The notes below the pieces were generated by a model. It was not told the DNA's origin, did no database searches, and saw only the letters and a program-made list of their open reading frames with translations. The translations under genes and the position numbers were made by a program. From WHSW01 sp963722175 (GTDB lineage Bacteria; Actinomycetota; Thermoleophilia; Solirubrobacterales; 70-9), in assembly GCA_963722175.1 (NCBI GenBank), contig CAVRKA010000003.1, forward strand, positions 434,001-498,000: a stretch of 64,000 bases of DNA. Reading direction: 5' to 3'. Each line of letters starts with the position of its first letter. The stretch's first letter is position 1. This document shows, one piece after another, positions 41,815 to 51,900 of the stretch.

Positions 41815-42897
41815 ATGCGGGTGGGACTCGTCCTCGGAGCGGGAGGCGTCCAGGGAGGAGCGTGGCTCACCGGCGCGCTCGACGCCCTCGCCGACAGCAC
41901 CGGCTGGGATCCCGCGTCCGCCGACATCGTGGTCGGCACGTCCGCCGGCTCGGTGATCGGGTCGCTCTGCGTCGCCGGGATCCCGCCCTGGTTCATGGTC
42001 GCCCACTCGGCCGGGGAGACGTTCGACGGGGTCGTCGACGCACAGGGACGCCCCGCCGCCGAGGCGGATCGTTCCGGCGGCGCGCAGTTCCGCCTCCAGC
42101 GAGCCTGGCCGCCGATCGGCCCGGGGTCGTGGCCGCTCGCGCTGCGCACCCTGCGCGAGCCAACCCGCTTCACGCCCGGCGCCGCGTTTGCCGGTTGGGC
42201 CCCGCGCGGGATCTTCTCCACCGCACCGATCGAGGACATCATCCGACGGGCGGTCCCGAGCGGCTGGATCGACCATCCCAACCATTGGGTGGTCGCCTGC
42301 GACTACGGAAGCGGCCGCCGGGTCGCGTTCGGGCGCCCCGCCGCACCACGCGCCGAGCTCGCCGAGGCGGTCGCCGCCTCCTGCGCGATCCCGGCCTTCT
42401 ACCACCCGGTCGAGATCGGCGGGCGGCGCTACGTCGACGGCGGCATCTACTCGACCTCGAACCTCGACCTGCTGCGCGAACAGGCACTCGACCTCGTCAT
42501 CTGCCTCAACCCGACGTCCTCGCTGCATCCCGCGCGCGCCTGGAATCCGCTCGAGCGCCTCAACGGGTACTTCCGCGACCACTCGGGCCGCCTGCTCGGC
42601 AACGAGGCGAAGACGCTGCGCTCCGCCGGCACCGAGGTGCTGCTGATCCAGCCGACCGGCGAGGACCTGGCCGCGATGGGTCCGAACCTGATGAGCACCA
42701 AGGATCGAAATCCGGTGATCGCCACCGCTCGGCGAACCGTGGGAGCCCAGCTCGCGGAGTCCGGGCACGCCGACCTGCTCGTGCAGCTGCCCCCCGGCGA
42801 CGAGCGGCGGGTCCGCCGCCCGCAGGGCGACCCCTCGCAGTGGCCCGACCTCGACGAGATCCGAGCGCTCGCCCGCCGGGCGCGCGAACCCGGCTGA
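41815..42897 (+). CDS. Patatin-like phospholipase
   Basis: 360 residues from ATG 41815, with -10 box TAGCCT (41802-41807) 7 nt upstream. Oxyanion-hole motif GAGGVQGG at residues 8-15, nucleophile elbow G-T-S-A-G-S (Ser43), and catalytic Asp in YVDGGIYS. Patatins are Ser-Asp dyad acyl hydrolases acting on phospholipids or other acyl esters. Cytoplasmic; no signal peptide. Ends one base before the convergent GGDEF/HD-GYP gene. Confidence 0.9.
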   Translation: MRVGLVLGAGGVQGGAWLTGALDALADSTGWDPASADIVVGTSAGSVIGSLCVAGIPPWFMVAHSAGETFDGVVDAQGRPAAEADRSGGAQFRLQRAWPPIGPGSWPLALRTLREPTRFTPGAAFAGWAPRGIFSTAPIEDIIRRAVPSGWIDHPNHWVVACDYGSGRRVAFGRPAAPRAELAEAVAASCAIPAFYHPVEIGGRRYVDGGIYSTSNLDLLREQALDLVICLNPTSSLHPARAWNPLERLNGYFRDHSGRLLGNEAKTLRSAGTEVLLIQPTGEDLAAMGPNLMSTKDRNPVIATARRTVGAQLAESGHADLLVQLPPGDERRVRRPQGDPSQWPDLDEIRALARRAREPG

Positions 42898-42898
42898 C

Positions 42899-44173
42899 TC
42901 AGACCCCGTTCGAGGCCAACGGGGACGCGGGATCGATGACCGGGTCGACGTCGAGCCGCGGGAACACCTGCTCGGCGAACAGCTCGACCACCTCGGCGTC
43001 GAACTGCGTCCCGGCGCAACGCCGCAGCTCGGCCAGCGCCTTCTCGGGGCTGCGCGCCTCGCGATAGGAGCGGGTCTCGATCATCGCCTCGAACGCGTCG
43101 CAGACGAAGATGATCCGCGAGCCGCGTGGGATCTCCTCGCCCTCGAGCTCGTCCGGGTAGCCGGCACCGTCCCAGCGCTCGTGGCTCGAGCGGACCAGCG
43201 CCGCGACCGGGACCATCGCCGGCGCTGCCTCGAGGATCCGCTGGCCGATCGCCGGGTGCCTTCGCATCAGCTCCCACTCGGCGCCGTCGAGGACGCCCGG
43301 CTTGTGCAGGATCCGATCCGGGATCGCGATCTTGCCGATGTCGTGAAGCTCGGCCGCGCGGACCAGCGTGTCGAGCTGGTCGGCCTCGAGCTTCGCCGCC
43401 TTGCCGATCGCCGCGGCGAGCTGGGCGACCCCGCGCAGGTGGTCGCCGAGCCACGGCTCGCGCTCGCGCATGATGCGGACGAGGACGTCGTGGGTCTGGC
43501 GGTGCGGCGAGGCCGGGTGCCGCCGCTTTGCCGTACGCATGCGGGTGTCCGCCACGCGCAACGCCTCGCTCGCGTCGCCGGCCTCCGTCGGCACCACCAC
43601 CGCTCCGAACGATGCGGTGATCTCGAAGCCCTCCCCGCTCTCGCCGAGCCCGGCCCTGGCCGTCGCGACGACCTCGTCCACCTGCTCGTCACCGCCGGGG
43701 ACGAGGACGCAGAACTCATCGCCGCAGAGCCGGAACCCCATTCCCCGGGGCGCGACCGCGGTCGCCAGGTTCTGCCCCAGCCGGCGCAGCAGCGCGTCGC
43801 CCGCGGAGTGGCCGAAGCTGTCGTTGTAGGCCTTGAACCCGTCGAGGTCGAGGATCGCGAAGATCACCTCGCGCGGCTCCCGTGCGGCGCGGTCGAGCAT
43901 CTCGACCAGCGAGCGGCGGTTGGGCAGGCTTGTGAGGGAGTCCGTGCCCTCCTCGCGGTGGATCGCGTTGACCAGCCGCCGGTTGTCGCGGAAGCCGAGG
44001 AGCAGCCGCCCGATCACCGCCCCAAGCGCGGCGACGGCGAGCCAGATCGCGACCCCGCCGAGGTCGGCGTACTGATCGGCGATCACGAGGCCGAGCCCGG
44101 CCACGCCGAGCATTGGCCAAAGCACGCGCCCCGCCCGGCCGCGGGCGCTGGCTCGATTGAGACTCACTCCCAT
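42899..44173 (-). CDS. Membrane GGDEF plus HD-GYP protein
   Basis: 424 residues from ATG 44173. Two N-terminal membrane helices (residues 15-62), a GGDEF domain (70-220; DSLTSLPNRR, LDLDGFKAYNDSFGHSAGDALL, active-loop C-G-D-E-F in place of GGDEF) and an HD-GYP domain (235-400; LHDIGKIAIPDRILHKPG, HERWDGAGYPDELEGEEIP). HD-GYP enzymes degrade c-di-GMP. The Cys in the first position of the synthase loop may lower or abolish cyclase activity, leaving a regulatory GTP-binding role. Together with the EAL protein 4 kb away it suggests local c-di-GMP control. Confidence 0.88.
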   Translation of the reverse strand: MGVSLNRASARGRAGRVLWPMLGVAGLGLVIADQYADLGGVAIWLAVAALGAVIGRLLLGFRDNRRLVNAIHREEGTDSLTSLPNRRSLVEMLDRAAREPREVIFAILDLDGFKAYNDSFGHSAGDALLRRLGQNLATAVAPRGMGFRLCGDEFCVLVPGGDEQVDEVVATARAGLGESGEGFEITASFGAVVVPTEAGDASEALRVADTRMRTAKRRHPASPHRQTHDVLVRIMREREPWLGDHLRGVAQLAAAIGKAAKLEADQLDTLVRAAELHDIGKIAIPDRILHKPGVLDGAEWELMRRHPAIGQRILEAAPAMVPVAALVRSSHERWDGAGYPDELEGEEIPRGSRIIFVCDAFEAMIETRSYREARSPEKALAELRRCAGTQFDAEVVELFAEQVFPRLDVDPVIDPASPLASNGV

Positions 44174-44247
44174 AGGTGATCGGCGCCTCCCGGCGCCGCT
44201 GGAGCCCCGCCCCCGCGGGGCTCGACCAAGCGGCCAGGTTCTGAACC

Positions 44248-44265
44248 CGCGCGCGAACGCGCGCG
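44248..44265 (-). terminator. CG-repeat hairpin after the thioesterase gene
   Basis: CGCGCGCG-AA-CGCGCGCG, a self-complementary alternating CG tract directly after the TAG of the minus-strand thioesterase gene. It can form a tight hairpin (or Z-DNA). No T-tract. Confidence 0.4.
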
Positions 44266-44266
44266 C

Positions 44267-44980
44267 CTAGACGTCCGCGAGCTGGATCGACGCGTGCAGG
44301 GCGCCGCCTGCGCCCTCGATCCAGGTCCCGTTGTCGGCCCGGAGCACGACGGCCGGACCCGGCAGGGCGGGCTCGCGGTGCTCGACCTCGGCGTCGATCC
44401 GGTCGGGCTGCTTGCGGGCGAGATCCTCCTCGAGCGGCTCCCAGTAATGCGAGTTGTTGACGTGGCCGGCCACGTCGATGTCGGCGGCCCGGAAGGTCCA
44501 CGGGGTGCGCGCGGAGTCGACGGGCGGCTCCGGGTGGCGGAGGCGGACCGGCGCGGGGCGGTCGGCGGCGCTCTCGCCGTAGATCTCGACGAACCGCTCC
44601 GGGAAGCGCATCGGCTCGCCGCCGGCGTCGATCCAGACCCAGAGCGCGACGGCATCGACATGGCCGCCGGCGCTCCGCACCGACGTCCGTCGCTCGGCCG
44701 AGAATCGCCCGACTCCGCTGCAGAAGGTGCGCAGCGTCACGGGCTCGCCGAAGCGGGGAAAGGCCTCGACCCGCAGTCGCACCCGGCGGAGGATCCAGAT
44801 CCCCTCCTGCTCGAACCCCGCGTCGAGCAGATCGGCGTAGGCGACGTCCTGCAGCCAGCGTGCGATCGCATCGAGGCGGATTCGCAGGTCGCCGATCCCG
44901 TCGGCGATCCCGGGCATCAGGGTGCGCTCGAAGACCCGGCCCGCGGCCGGCTCGGCGTCGACGAGCTCGGTCAGCTCCAC
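44267..44980 (-). CDS. Acyl-ACP thioesterase-like double hot-dog protein
   Basis: 237 residues from GTG 44980. Two hot-dog halves, as in FatA/FatB-type acyl-ACP thioesterases: residues 15-120 (ADGIGDLRIRLDAIARWLQDVAYADLLDAG, the usual N-terminal hot-dog helix) and 160-235 (FRAADIDVAGHVNNSHYWEPLEEDL, with the DxxGHVNNxxY motif). Hydrolyses acyl-ACP or acyl-CoA to free fatty acid; the conserved His and Asn are present. Neighbouring acyl-CoA synthetase and patatin genes suggest fatty-acid turnover. Cytoplasmic. Confidence 0.85.
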   Translation of the reverse strand: MELTELVDAEPAAGRVFERTLMPGIADGIGDLRIRLDAIARWLQDVAYADLLDAGFEQEGIWILRRVRLRVEAFPRFGEPVTLRTFCSGVGRFSAERRTSVRSAGGHVDAVALWVWIDAGGEPMRFPERFVEIYGESAADRPAPVRLRHPEPPVDSARTPWTFRAADIDVAGHVNNSHYWEPLEEDLARKQPDRIDAEVEHREPALPGPAVVLRADNGTWIEGAGGALHASIQLADV

Positions 44981-45044
44981 CGAATTAGATGGTTGATTCC
45001 ACGGCCTCGCGTGCGCGGGGGCGCGCGGGACCGAGCTGGGCGTG

Positions 45045-45095
45045 GCGATCGGGCGAAGCCCATGTCGGTGGACATGGGCGAGTCCCGAGCGTCGC
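45045..45095 (+). ncRNA. Structured-RNA candidate (nested stem-loop)
   Basis: Concentric pairings: GCGA/TCGC (45045-48 with 45092-95), TCGGG/CCCGA (45049-53 with 45084-88), then a 4x4 internal loop (CGAA/GAGT) and a 9-bp stem GCCCATGTC/GACATGGGC (45058-66 with 45071-79) capped by GGTG. GGGCGAAGCCC (45051-45061) is a competing hairpin. The strand is uncertain, and I do not recognise the class. Confidence 0.35.
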
Positions 45096-45152
45096 GATCC
45101 AGCGATGGTATCCGTGCGTCATCCGCGGGTGTGGAGGCGTGGGATCACCCAT

Positions 45153-46052
45153 CTAGTGGGGCCGCTGTGCGTTCTCGTCGATCAGCCGGGCGAGCTCGCC
45201 GTGGAGCTGCCGGGGCAGATCGTGGCCCATGCCCTCGATCAGGTGCAGGCGTGCGCCCGGGATCGCCCGCGCGGTCGCCTTGCCGCCGCTGAGCCGGACG
45301 AGCGGATCGGCGGTTCCATGGATGACCAAGCTCGGCAGCTGGACCCCGCGCAGCGCCCGCGAGCGATCGCCCGAGCAGTTGATCGCGTGCAGCTGGCGCG
45401 CCACCCCCGGCGGATGGAAGCAGCGGTCGTAGGCGCGGCCGACCACCTCGCGGAAGTGCGGCTCGTCCATCGGAAATGCGGGCGAGCCGATCACCCGGAA
45501 CGTCGTCACCGCCTGCTCGACGTAGCCCTCGCGGTTCGACGGCGGCTTCGCCATCAGGGCGCCGAAGGCGCGCCAGCGGGGAAAGCGCAGCCGGCGGCTG
45601 CCGGTTGTCGACATGATCGAGCACATCGAGAGCACGCGATCGGGGTGGTCGATCGCCAGCTGCTGGGCGATCATCCCGCCCATCGAGGCGCCGGCGACGT
45701 GGGCCCGCTCGATCCCGAGGTGGTCGAGCAGGCCGATCGTGTCGTCGGCCATGTCGCGCAGCAGATAGGCCGAGCGACCGACGCCGAGCATCATCTTGGT
45801 CACGCCCGGCGGCGGTGCGGAGTCGATCATCGTCGAGCGGCCGACGTCGCGGTTGTCGAACCGGATCACCCGGTAGCCGCGCTCGCCGAGCAGGGCGCAG
45901 AAGTCCTCGTCCCAGTGGATCATCTGGGTCGCGAGGCCCATGATCAGGATCAGCGGCCGGCCGGTGGGGTCGCCGAGCTCCTCGTAGCAGAGCTCGATCC
46001 CGTTCGCGGGGGCGAATTGCTCGCCGGCGGCGGTCTCGGCGGTGGCGCTCAT
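45153..46052 (-). CDS. Alpha/beta hydrolase (lipase/enol-lactonase-like)
   Basis: 299 residues from ATG 46052, with TAATCT 7 nt upstream, so probably leaderless. Alpha/beta-hydrolase motifs: oxyanion region ILIMGLATQMIHW, RVIRFDNRDVGRST, nucleophile elbow G-A-S-M-G-G-M, acid VIHGTADPLV and His in EGMGHDLP. A close paralogue is encoded at 55680-56582. No signal peptide; cytosolic esterase or lactonase of unknown substrate. Confidence 0.87.
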   Translation of the reverse strand: MSATAETAAGEQFAPANGIELCYEELGDPTGRPLILIMGLATQMIHWDEDFCALLGERGYRVIRFDNRDVGRSTMIDSAPPPGVTKMMLGVGRSAYLLRDMADDTIGLLDHLGIERAHVAGASMGGMIAQQLAIDHPDRVLSMCSIMSTTGSRRLRFPRWRAFGALMAKPPSNREGYVEQAVTTFRVIGSPAFPMDEPHFREVVGRAYDRCFHPPGVARQLHAINCSGDRSRALRGVQLPSLVIHGTADPLVRLSGGKATARAIPGARLHLIEGMGHDLPRQLHGELARLIDENAQRPH

Positions 46053-46071
46053 CCGCGAGAGATTATTGACC

Positions 46072-48862
46072 TCAGGGAAGCTCGCGCCCGAGCCAGCCGC
46101 GGTAGAAGCCCTCGACGTCGGGAAGGAAGTCATGGACGACCGGGTAGCCGCGCGTCACCGCCTCGACTTCGAGCAGCCGCCCGGAGAGCGGGCAGTAGAA
46201 CTCGCGCAGCTCCATCCACTCGGGGTCGCAGTGGGCGAGCTTCGGGTAGAGCTCGCCGAGCAGCTCGTCCGAGTCGCGCACGAAGACCGGGGCGTGCATC
46301 TTCCAGTTGCCGTCGAAGCCGCAGAAGTCGTGGCCGGCATCGCTGCGGATCACCAGCTCGCCGTCGGAGCGGCGGCGGACGACGTTCAGAGCCTCGCCGA
46401 TCGGAAGAACGATCGGGTCGTCCCACTCCACCCGCCCCTGAAGGACCGCGATCCAGTCGTCGAATCGGCCCGGATCCTTGTAACCGGACTGGATCGCCTT
46501 CACCTCGCGGCGGCTGAGGCGCTCGTCGAGCATCGCTTCCAGCGTCTCGCGCTCGAGCGGCATGCCGGCGGCGAGCGGCGGGTCGACCCGCGCCACCTCG
46601 GAGGCGGCGAGGAACTGCGCCGCCGCCTCCTCGGGGGTGACCTTGCCGGGCTGGGTGGCGAGATCCGCCGGCAGCGTCGGCGTCTCGAGCTCGAAGGCGA
46701 AGTCCTCGGGCAGGTCCCAGAAGCCGCGGAACTCCGCCGCCCAGCGGGGCGAGAGCTTCATCGACTCGGCGTAGCTGACCTTGACCGGGTCGATCAGCTC
46801 GCCGGCAAGCACCCGCTCGCGCTCGTCGGCCCACCACTCGGCCGCCGGCCGGGCGCGCTCGAGCCGCCGCGCCCGCTCACCGTCGCGGTCGGCGACCGCG
46901 TAGACGGCGTCGGCGAACTCGGCCTCGACATGCCCCTCGGCCACATCGCGCTCGACCGACCCCGCGGGGCGCTCGAGCGGGTCCCCGAGCCCGGCGGCCC
47001 CCTTCATCACCGAGTGGTAGAGGTCGCCGGACTTGAACGGTGCGAGCATCGTGAAGTTGTCCGAGCGCAGCTCGCGCTCGCCATCGATCGCCAGCAGCGC
47101 CGGGTTCGAGAACGGGCCGTCGGCGACCGGATACGCCTCGCCCGCCGCGGCCAGCTCGGCGAGGTTGTTGTCGCGGATGTTGTGCAGGTAGGCGACCGAT
47201 CCGGGATAGCCGCCGAAGATCCCCTGCGAGCTGAAGAGCTTCGTGGTGCCGAGGTTCTGGAGCTCCCAGAACGGGGTGTTCCAGACCATCTGCAGCGACT
47301 CGAACGAGGAGCCGCCGCGGTGGCGGCCCGGCCCGCCGGTGTTCGGCTTGATCCGCCGCGAGAGGTAGACCATCGGGCAGATCAGCTCCCACATCTCGAC
47401 GTCGCCGGCGTCGCCCTCGGGGTTGAACATCGCCGCGCAGGTGTCGGTGCCGTCGAGCACGTACTTCGCCCCCATCCCCTGGGCGGCGATCTCGAAGTTC
47501 ATGATCGCCGAGGAGTTGCCGTACTGGTCCACCCCACCGCCCTGGACGACGTTCCCCGAAACGGAGTACGCGCCGATCACCTCCTCGATGAACCCGCGCG
47601 ACTGCAGCGCCCGTGAGAGCGTCCGCGGATAGCCGGTGAACGCCGGCTGCAGGAACGCCCACGCGATCCCGGTCGATCCCTCGGCCTGGCCCAGATTGGC
47701 CACGGACCCCTCCGGGAAGTTCGTTTCCACCGCGAAGTAGGCGCCGTCGTTGACCTTGTCGTTGCAGATCAGCGTCTGGGTGAACATCACCCAGATCGCC
47801 CCCTGCATCCCCGACGGCGTGCAGTTCATCGAATGCCAGCCCCAGGCCGAGGAGCCGTCGAGGTCGAGCGCGTAGTCGCCGTCGCCGCCGATCCGGACCT
47901 CGAACGGCGCGTGCATGACGAAGTCGCGCCGCGCCCGCGCCGGAAGCTGCACCTTGTCGGCGTAGGTGACGTCCTGGAACGACGCGGCGCGGTAGCGGCC
48001 CGGCACGGTCATCTCCCGGATCCGGCTCTTGAACGAGCGCCGCCCCTCCTCGATCACCTCGCGGCTGAACTGCTTGAACCGCTCGACCCCCTCTTCCAGG
48101 ATCACGCGTTCGACCGACTCGCGGATCATGTGGCAACCGGCCAGCCGGGTGCGCTCGTCGAGCAGGTAGTACATCGGCGCGCGGGTCTGCTTCGCGCAGC
48201 GCTCCAGATGCCAGCGCGCGATCTCGTCGCCCTCGCCGATCTTCATGCACGGGAGGTCGATCCCGTCGTCGAGGCGATGGGTCGGGCCGACCGGGACGCC
48301 GCCCGGGGTCGAAGCGCCGATGTCGAGCACGTGGGTGACGCCGCCGGCCCAGGCGACCAGCTCGTCCTCCCAGAAGATCGGGACGAAGGTCTGCACGTCG
48401 GCGTTGTGGACGTCGCCGATCGCGGGGTCGTTGTTGGCGAAGATGTCGCCGGGGCGGATCCGCGGGTTGTCCTCGTATCCCTGGCGGACCATCCACTTGA
48501 TCGCGTCCGACATCGTGTGGACGTGGACGATGATCCCGGTCGAGAGCGCGACTCGAGTCGCCTTCGGGGGTGTAGAGCGCGAAGCAGAGCTCGCCGAGCT
48601 CGCGGACGATCGGCGAGGCCGAGATGTTGAGCGCGGTCTCGCGGGCGGAGACCAGCCCGCCGCGCAGGCGGCTGAACAGCTTCTCGTATTCGATCGGCTG
48701 CGAATCCTTGAGCGGCAGGTCGCCGGTCAGCCCGGCGTACGAGCCGGTCTCGGCGAACCGGCGTTCCGACTCGGCCAGCATCTCGTCGAGCCGCCGGCCG
48801 TCCCATCCGATCGGCGCCTCCGCGGGGGGCTCGAGGTCACGCGTTGCCTCGACGATCGCCAT
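46072..48862 (-). pseudogene. Hydantoinase B/acetone-carboxylase alpha fused to gamma subunit, one frame break
   Basis: ATG 48862 (TAGCGT 8 nt upstream) encodes the N-terminal 100 residues (GWDGRRLDEMLAESERRF ... SPIVRELGELCFALYTPEGDS). After the break near 48556 the +1 frame continues STGIIVHVHTMSDAIKWMV and stays open for 813 codons from 48513. The bulk is HyuB/acetone-carboxylase alpha-like. The last 170 residues (CGFDGNWKMHAPVF, DPEWMELREFYCP, PVVHDFLPDVEGFYRGWLG) match the acetone-carboxylase gamma subunit, so alpha and gamma are fused. In the gamma part the second Cys of the CPxC zinc motif is Ser. Removing the A of GACTCGAGTCGCG restores DSVALSTGII. The ATPase beta subunit is not in the window. 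Confidence 0.8.
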
Positions 48863-48906
48863 CGAGGCCAACGCTATCGGCTGGGAACCACGCACGCACG
48901 CACCGC

Positions 48907-48939
48907 GATAAGTGGCTGATAAGCGCGCCTCCGTAGGTT
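48907..48939 (+). promoter_or_regulatory. SARP-type box and promoter of the giant RTX gene
   Basis: GATAAGTGGCTGATAAGCG: repeats at 48907-48914 and 48918-48925 (11 bp apart), then exactly 8 bp, then TAGGTT (48934-48939). Leader AACGGAGCTTCCATG before ATG 48982, nearly the same as at 35901. Confidence 0.76.
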
Positions 48940-48981
48940 CGGCCCACCACTCTCCCACTTGCCGCGCGAAACGGAGCTTCC

Positions 48982-51900
48982 ATGGCAGATCAGATCCGGA
49001 ACCACGCCCGGGCAGGCGTTATCGGCGCCGCCCCGCTTGTCCTCGCGCTCTTCGCCTGGCTCCTGTTCGGCGGAGCGCGTGCAAGCGCCACCGTCGCTTG
49101 CACGTTCAGCTCGGGAACCGCTTCGGTGACGATCACGGGCGCTGCCGAGGCGGCCACGATCGCGCGGACGGCAGGCGGCCAGATCGAGGTCGACGGAGTG
49201 CAGTGCGGGACGGCGACCGTCGCGAACACCGACAAGATCGCCGTGACCGGCGCGCTCGGTGGCCAGGGCGCGCGGATCGACCTCGCCAACGGGGGCTTCG
49301 CCCCCGGCGCCACCGCTGAAGGCACCGGGACGTCGGAGATCGAGTTCGAGATCGATCTGATGTTCGGTGGCGAGTCGCCGTCCCAGCGAGACACGATCTC
49401 GGTCAGCGGGACGGGCGCCGCCGACACGGTCCGCATGGGGACGTCCGGCGTCAACGCGAACGGCGACAACGACGCCGACATCACCGGTCCGTCCGCGGGC
49501 GGTACGACGACGATGCGCGCGGAGCTCTTCGAGATCGCGGGTCAGGGCGGCCCGGATGTCATCTCCGGCGCCGCAAGCGCGGACGTGGGCGGAGCCTTCC
49601 CGAACACGCTCGCGACCAACCTCGGCGGCGGCCCGGCGACCGGACCAGCTCACCGGGGGCGACAGCACCGACACGCTCATCGGCGGCCCCGGCAACGACA
49701 CCGAGAACGGCGGCGCCAACTTCGACGTCTTCGACGAGGAGGCTGTCGCGAACGGATCGGACGACTTCGTCGGCGGGGGCAGCACCGGCGACACGCTCGA
49801 CTACGGCGACCGGCCGATCGGCGTCACCGTCGACCTCGACGATGTCGCCGACGACGGGCAACCGGGGGTCGAGAACGACAACGCCCACTCGGACATCCGG
49901 ATCGTCAAGGGAGGCTCGGGCAGCGACACGATCGCCGCCAACTCCGCCGTCTTCGTCACGCGCAGCCTCTACGGCGGCGCCGACGACGATTCGATCACCG
50001 GCGGACCGGCCGGCGACATCCTCTACGGGCAGGCCGGCGACGACACGATGCGCGGCGGCCCGCAGGGCGATGACCTCATCGGCGGGCAGGGCGACGACGA
50101 CGAGTTCGGGGAATCCGGGCTCGACCGGTTCTTCGAGGACGCCGACGTCAACGGAACCCCGATCACCGGTCCGAACGGCGCCGACGAGTTCTTCGGCGGC
50201 TCGGAGGAGGACTTCGTCCGCTACGACCAGCGCGCAACCGCGCTCGTGGTGACCGCGGGGGACGATCTCCCGAACGACGGCGCGGACACCACGCCGGGCG
50301 GCGCTGCGGAGGAGGGTGACAACATCCGCTCCGACGTGGAGGACGTCACCGGTGCGTCCTTCGCCACCAACGACATCACCGGAAACGCGCTCGAGAACAT
50401 CCTCGCCGGGGGCAGCGTCGGCGACACGATCAACGGTCTGGGCGGCGAGGACGACCTGGTCGGAGACAACGGGCCCGACTCCCTGTACGGCGGCACGGAG
50501 AACGACCGGCTCCAGGGCGGCAGCGGAAACGACCGGCTCATCGGCCAGGCGAACGACGACAACCTCCTGGGCTCCTTCGACGACGACACGATGGCCGGCG
50601 GGCCGGGCAACGACGCCGAGGATGGCTTCGCCGGGAACGACACCTTCCTGCAGGACGCCGCCCCGAACGGCAACGACACCCTGAACGGCTCGTTCGACGT
50701 CGACACGGTCTCCTATGGGGGGCGGACGGCGCGGGTGGTCGTGGACCTGGACGGCGTCGCCGACGATGGCGATCCGGCCGCAGCCGAGACCGACAACGTG
50801 ACTGCCGCGGTCGAGAACCTCGTCGGCGGTGCAGGGAACGACGACCTCACGGGTAGCACCTCCCCGAACTCGCTGATCGGCAGCGCGGGGTCGGATGATC
50901 TCGTCGGCCTCGATAGCGACGACCTCCTCAACGGCGGCCCGGGTGCGGACGACTTCGACGGCGACGCCGGCACCGACACCGCCACGTACGCCTCGCACAC
51001 GGCCGCCCTGGTGGTGACGATCAACGACGTCGCCAACGACGGCGCGGCGGCGAGAGGGGGACAACGTCAAGACCGACGTCGAGAACCTCGTCGGCGGCTC
51101 CGGTAAGGACTCGCTCACGGGAAGCGGTGGTCCGAACGACATCCGCGGCGGCGCGGGCAACGACACCATCGCCGGCGGCTCCGGCGACGACGACGAGTAC
51201 GGCGACGACGGGAACGACACCTTCGCCGAGGGCACGGCCGCCAACGGTGCCGACGACTTCTTCGGGGGTGCCGACAATGGCGCGGCGACGATCGGTGACC
51301 TCGTCGCTTACAACCAGCGCGCGACGACGATCCGCGTGACCATCGACGACGCCGCCGACGACGGAGCGAGCGGCGAGACCGACAACGTCCACGCCGACGT
51401 CGAATCGGCTCGGGGTGGCTCGGACAACGACGTTCTGGTCGGCAGTCCGGGCCCGAACCGGCTCTTCGGCCTCGGCGCACCCGACAGCCTCGACGGCGGG
51501 CCTCGGCCCGGACGTGCTGTCGGGAGGCGACGGCGTCGACACGGCGACCTACGCATCGCGCACCGCCCGGCTCGAGGTCTCGCTGAACGGCATCGCCAAC
51601 GACGGCGAGATAACAGCGGAGGAGCTCGACAACGTCCTCGAGGACGTGGAGAACGTGACCGGCGGAAGCAGCAACGACACGTTCTTTGGAAGCACGGCTG
51701 CGAATCGCTTCAGGGGCGGCCTCGGCGGCGACCTCTTCGTCGGCGGACCCGGGCCCGACGTCTTCGAGGGCGGCGGCAACTACGACGCGGTCGACTACTC
51801 GAGCCGGAGCACACGCGTGGCCGTCTCGATCGACGGAGGGGCGAACGACGGCACGGACGCGGACACCGACGGGATCGGAGAGGAGGGCGACAACGTCCAG

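Noticed and set aside
44244..44266. Z-DNA-forming regulatory element
   Set aside because: The alternating CG tract is short and sits just after a stop codon; a simple hairpin is sufficient.
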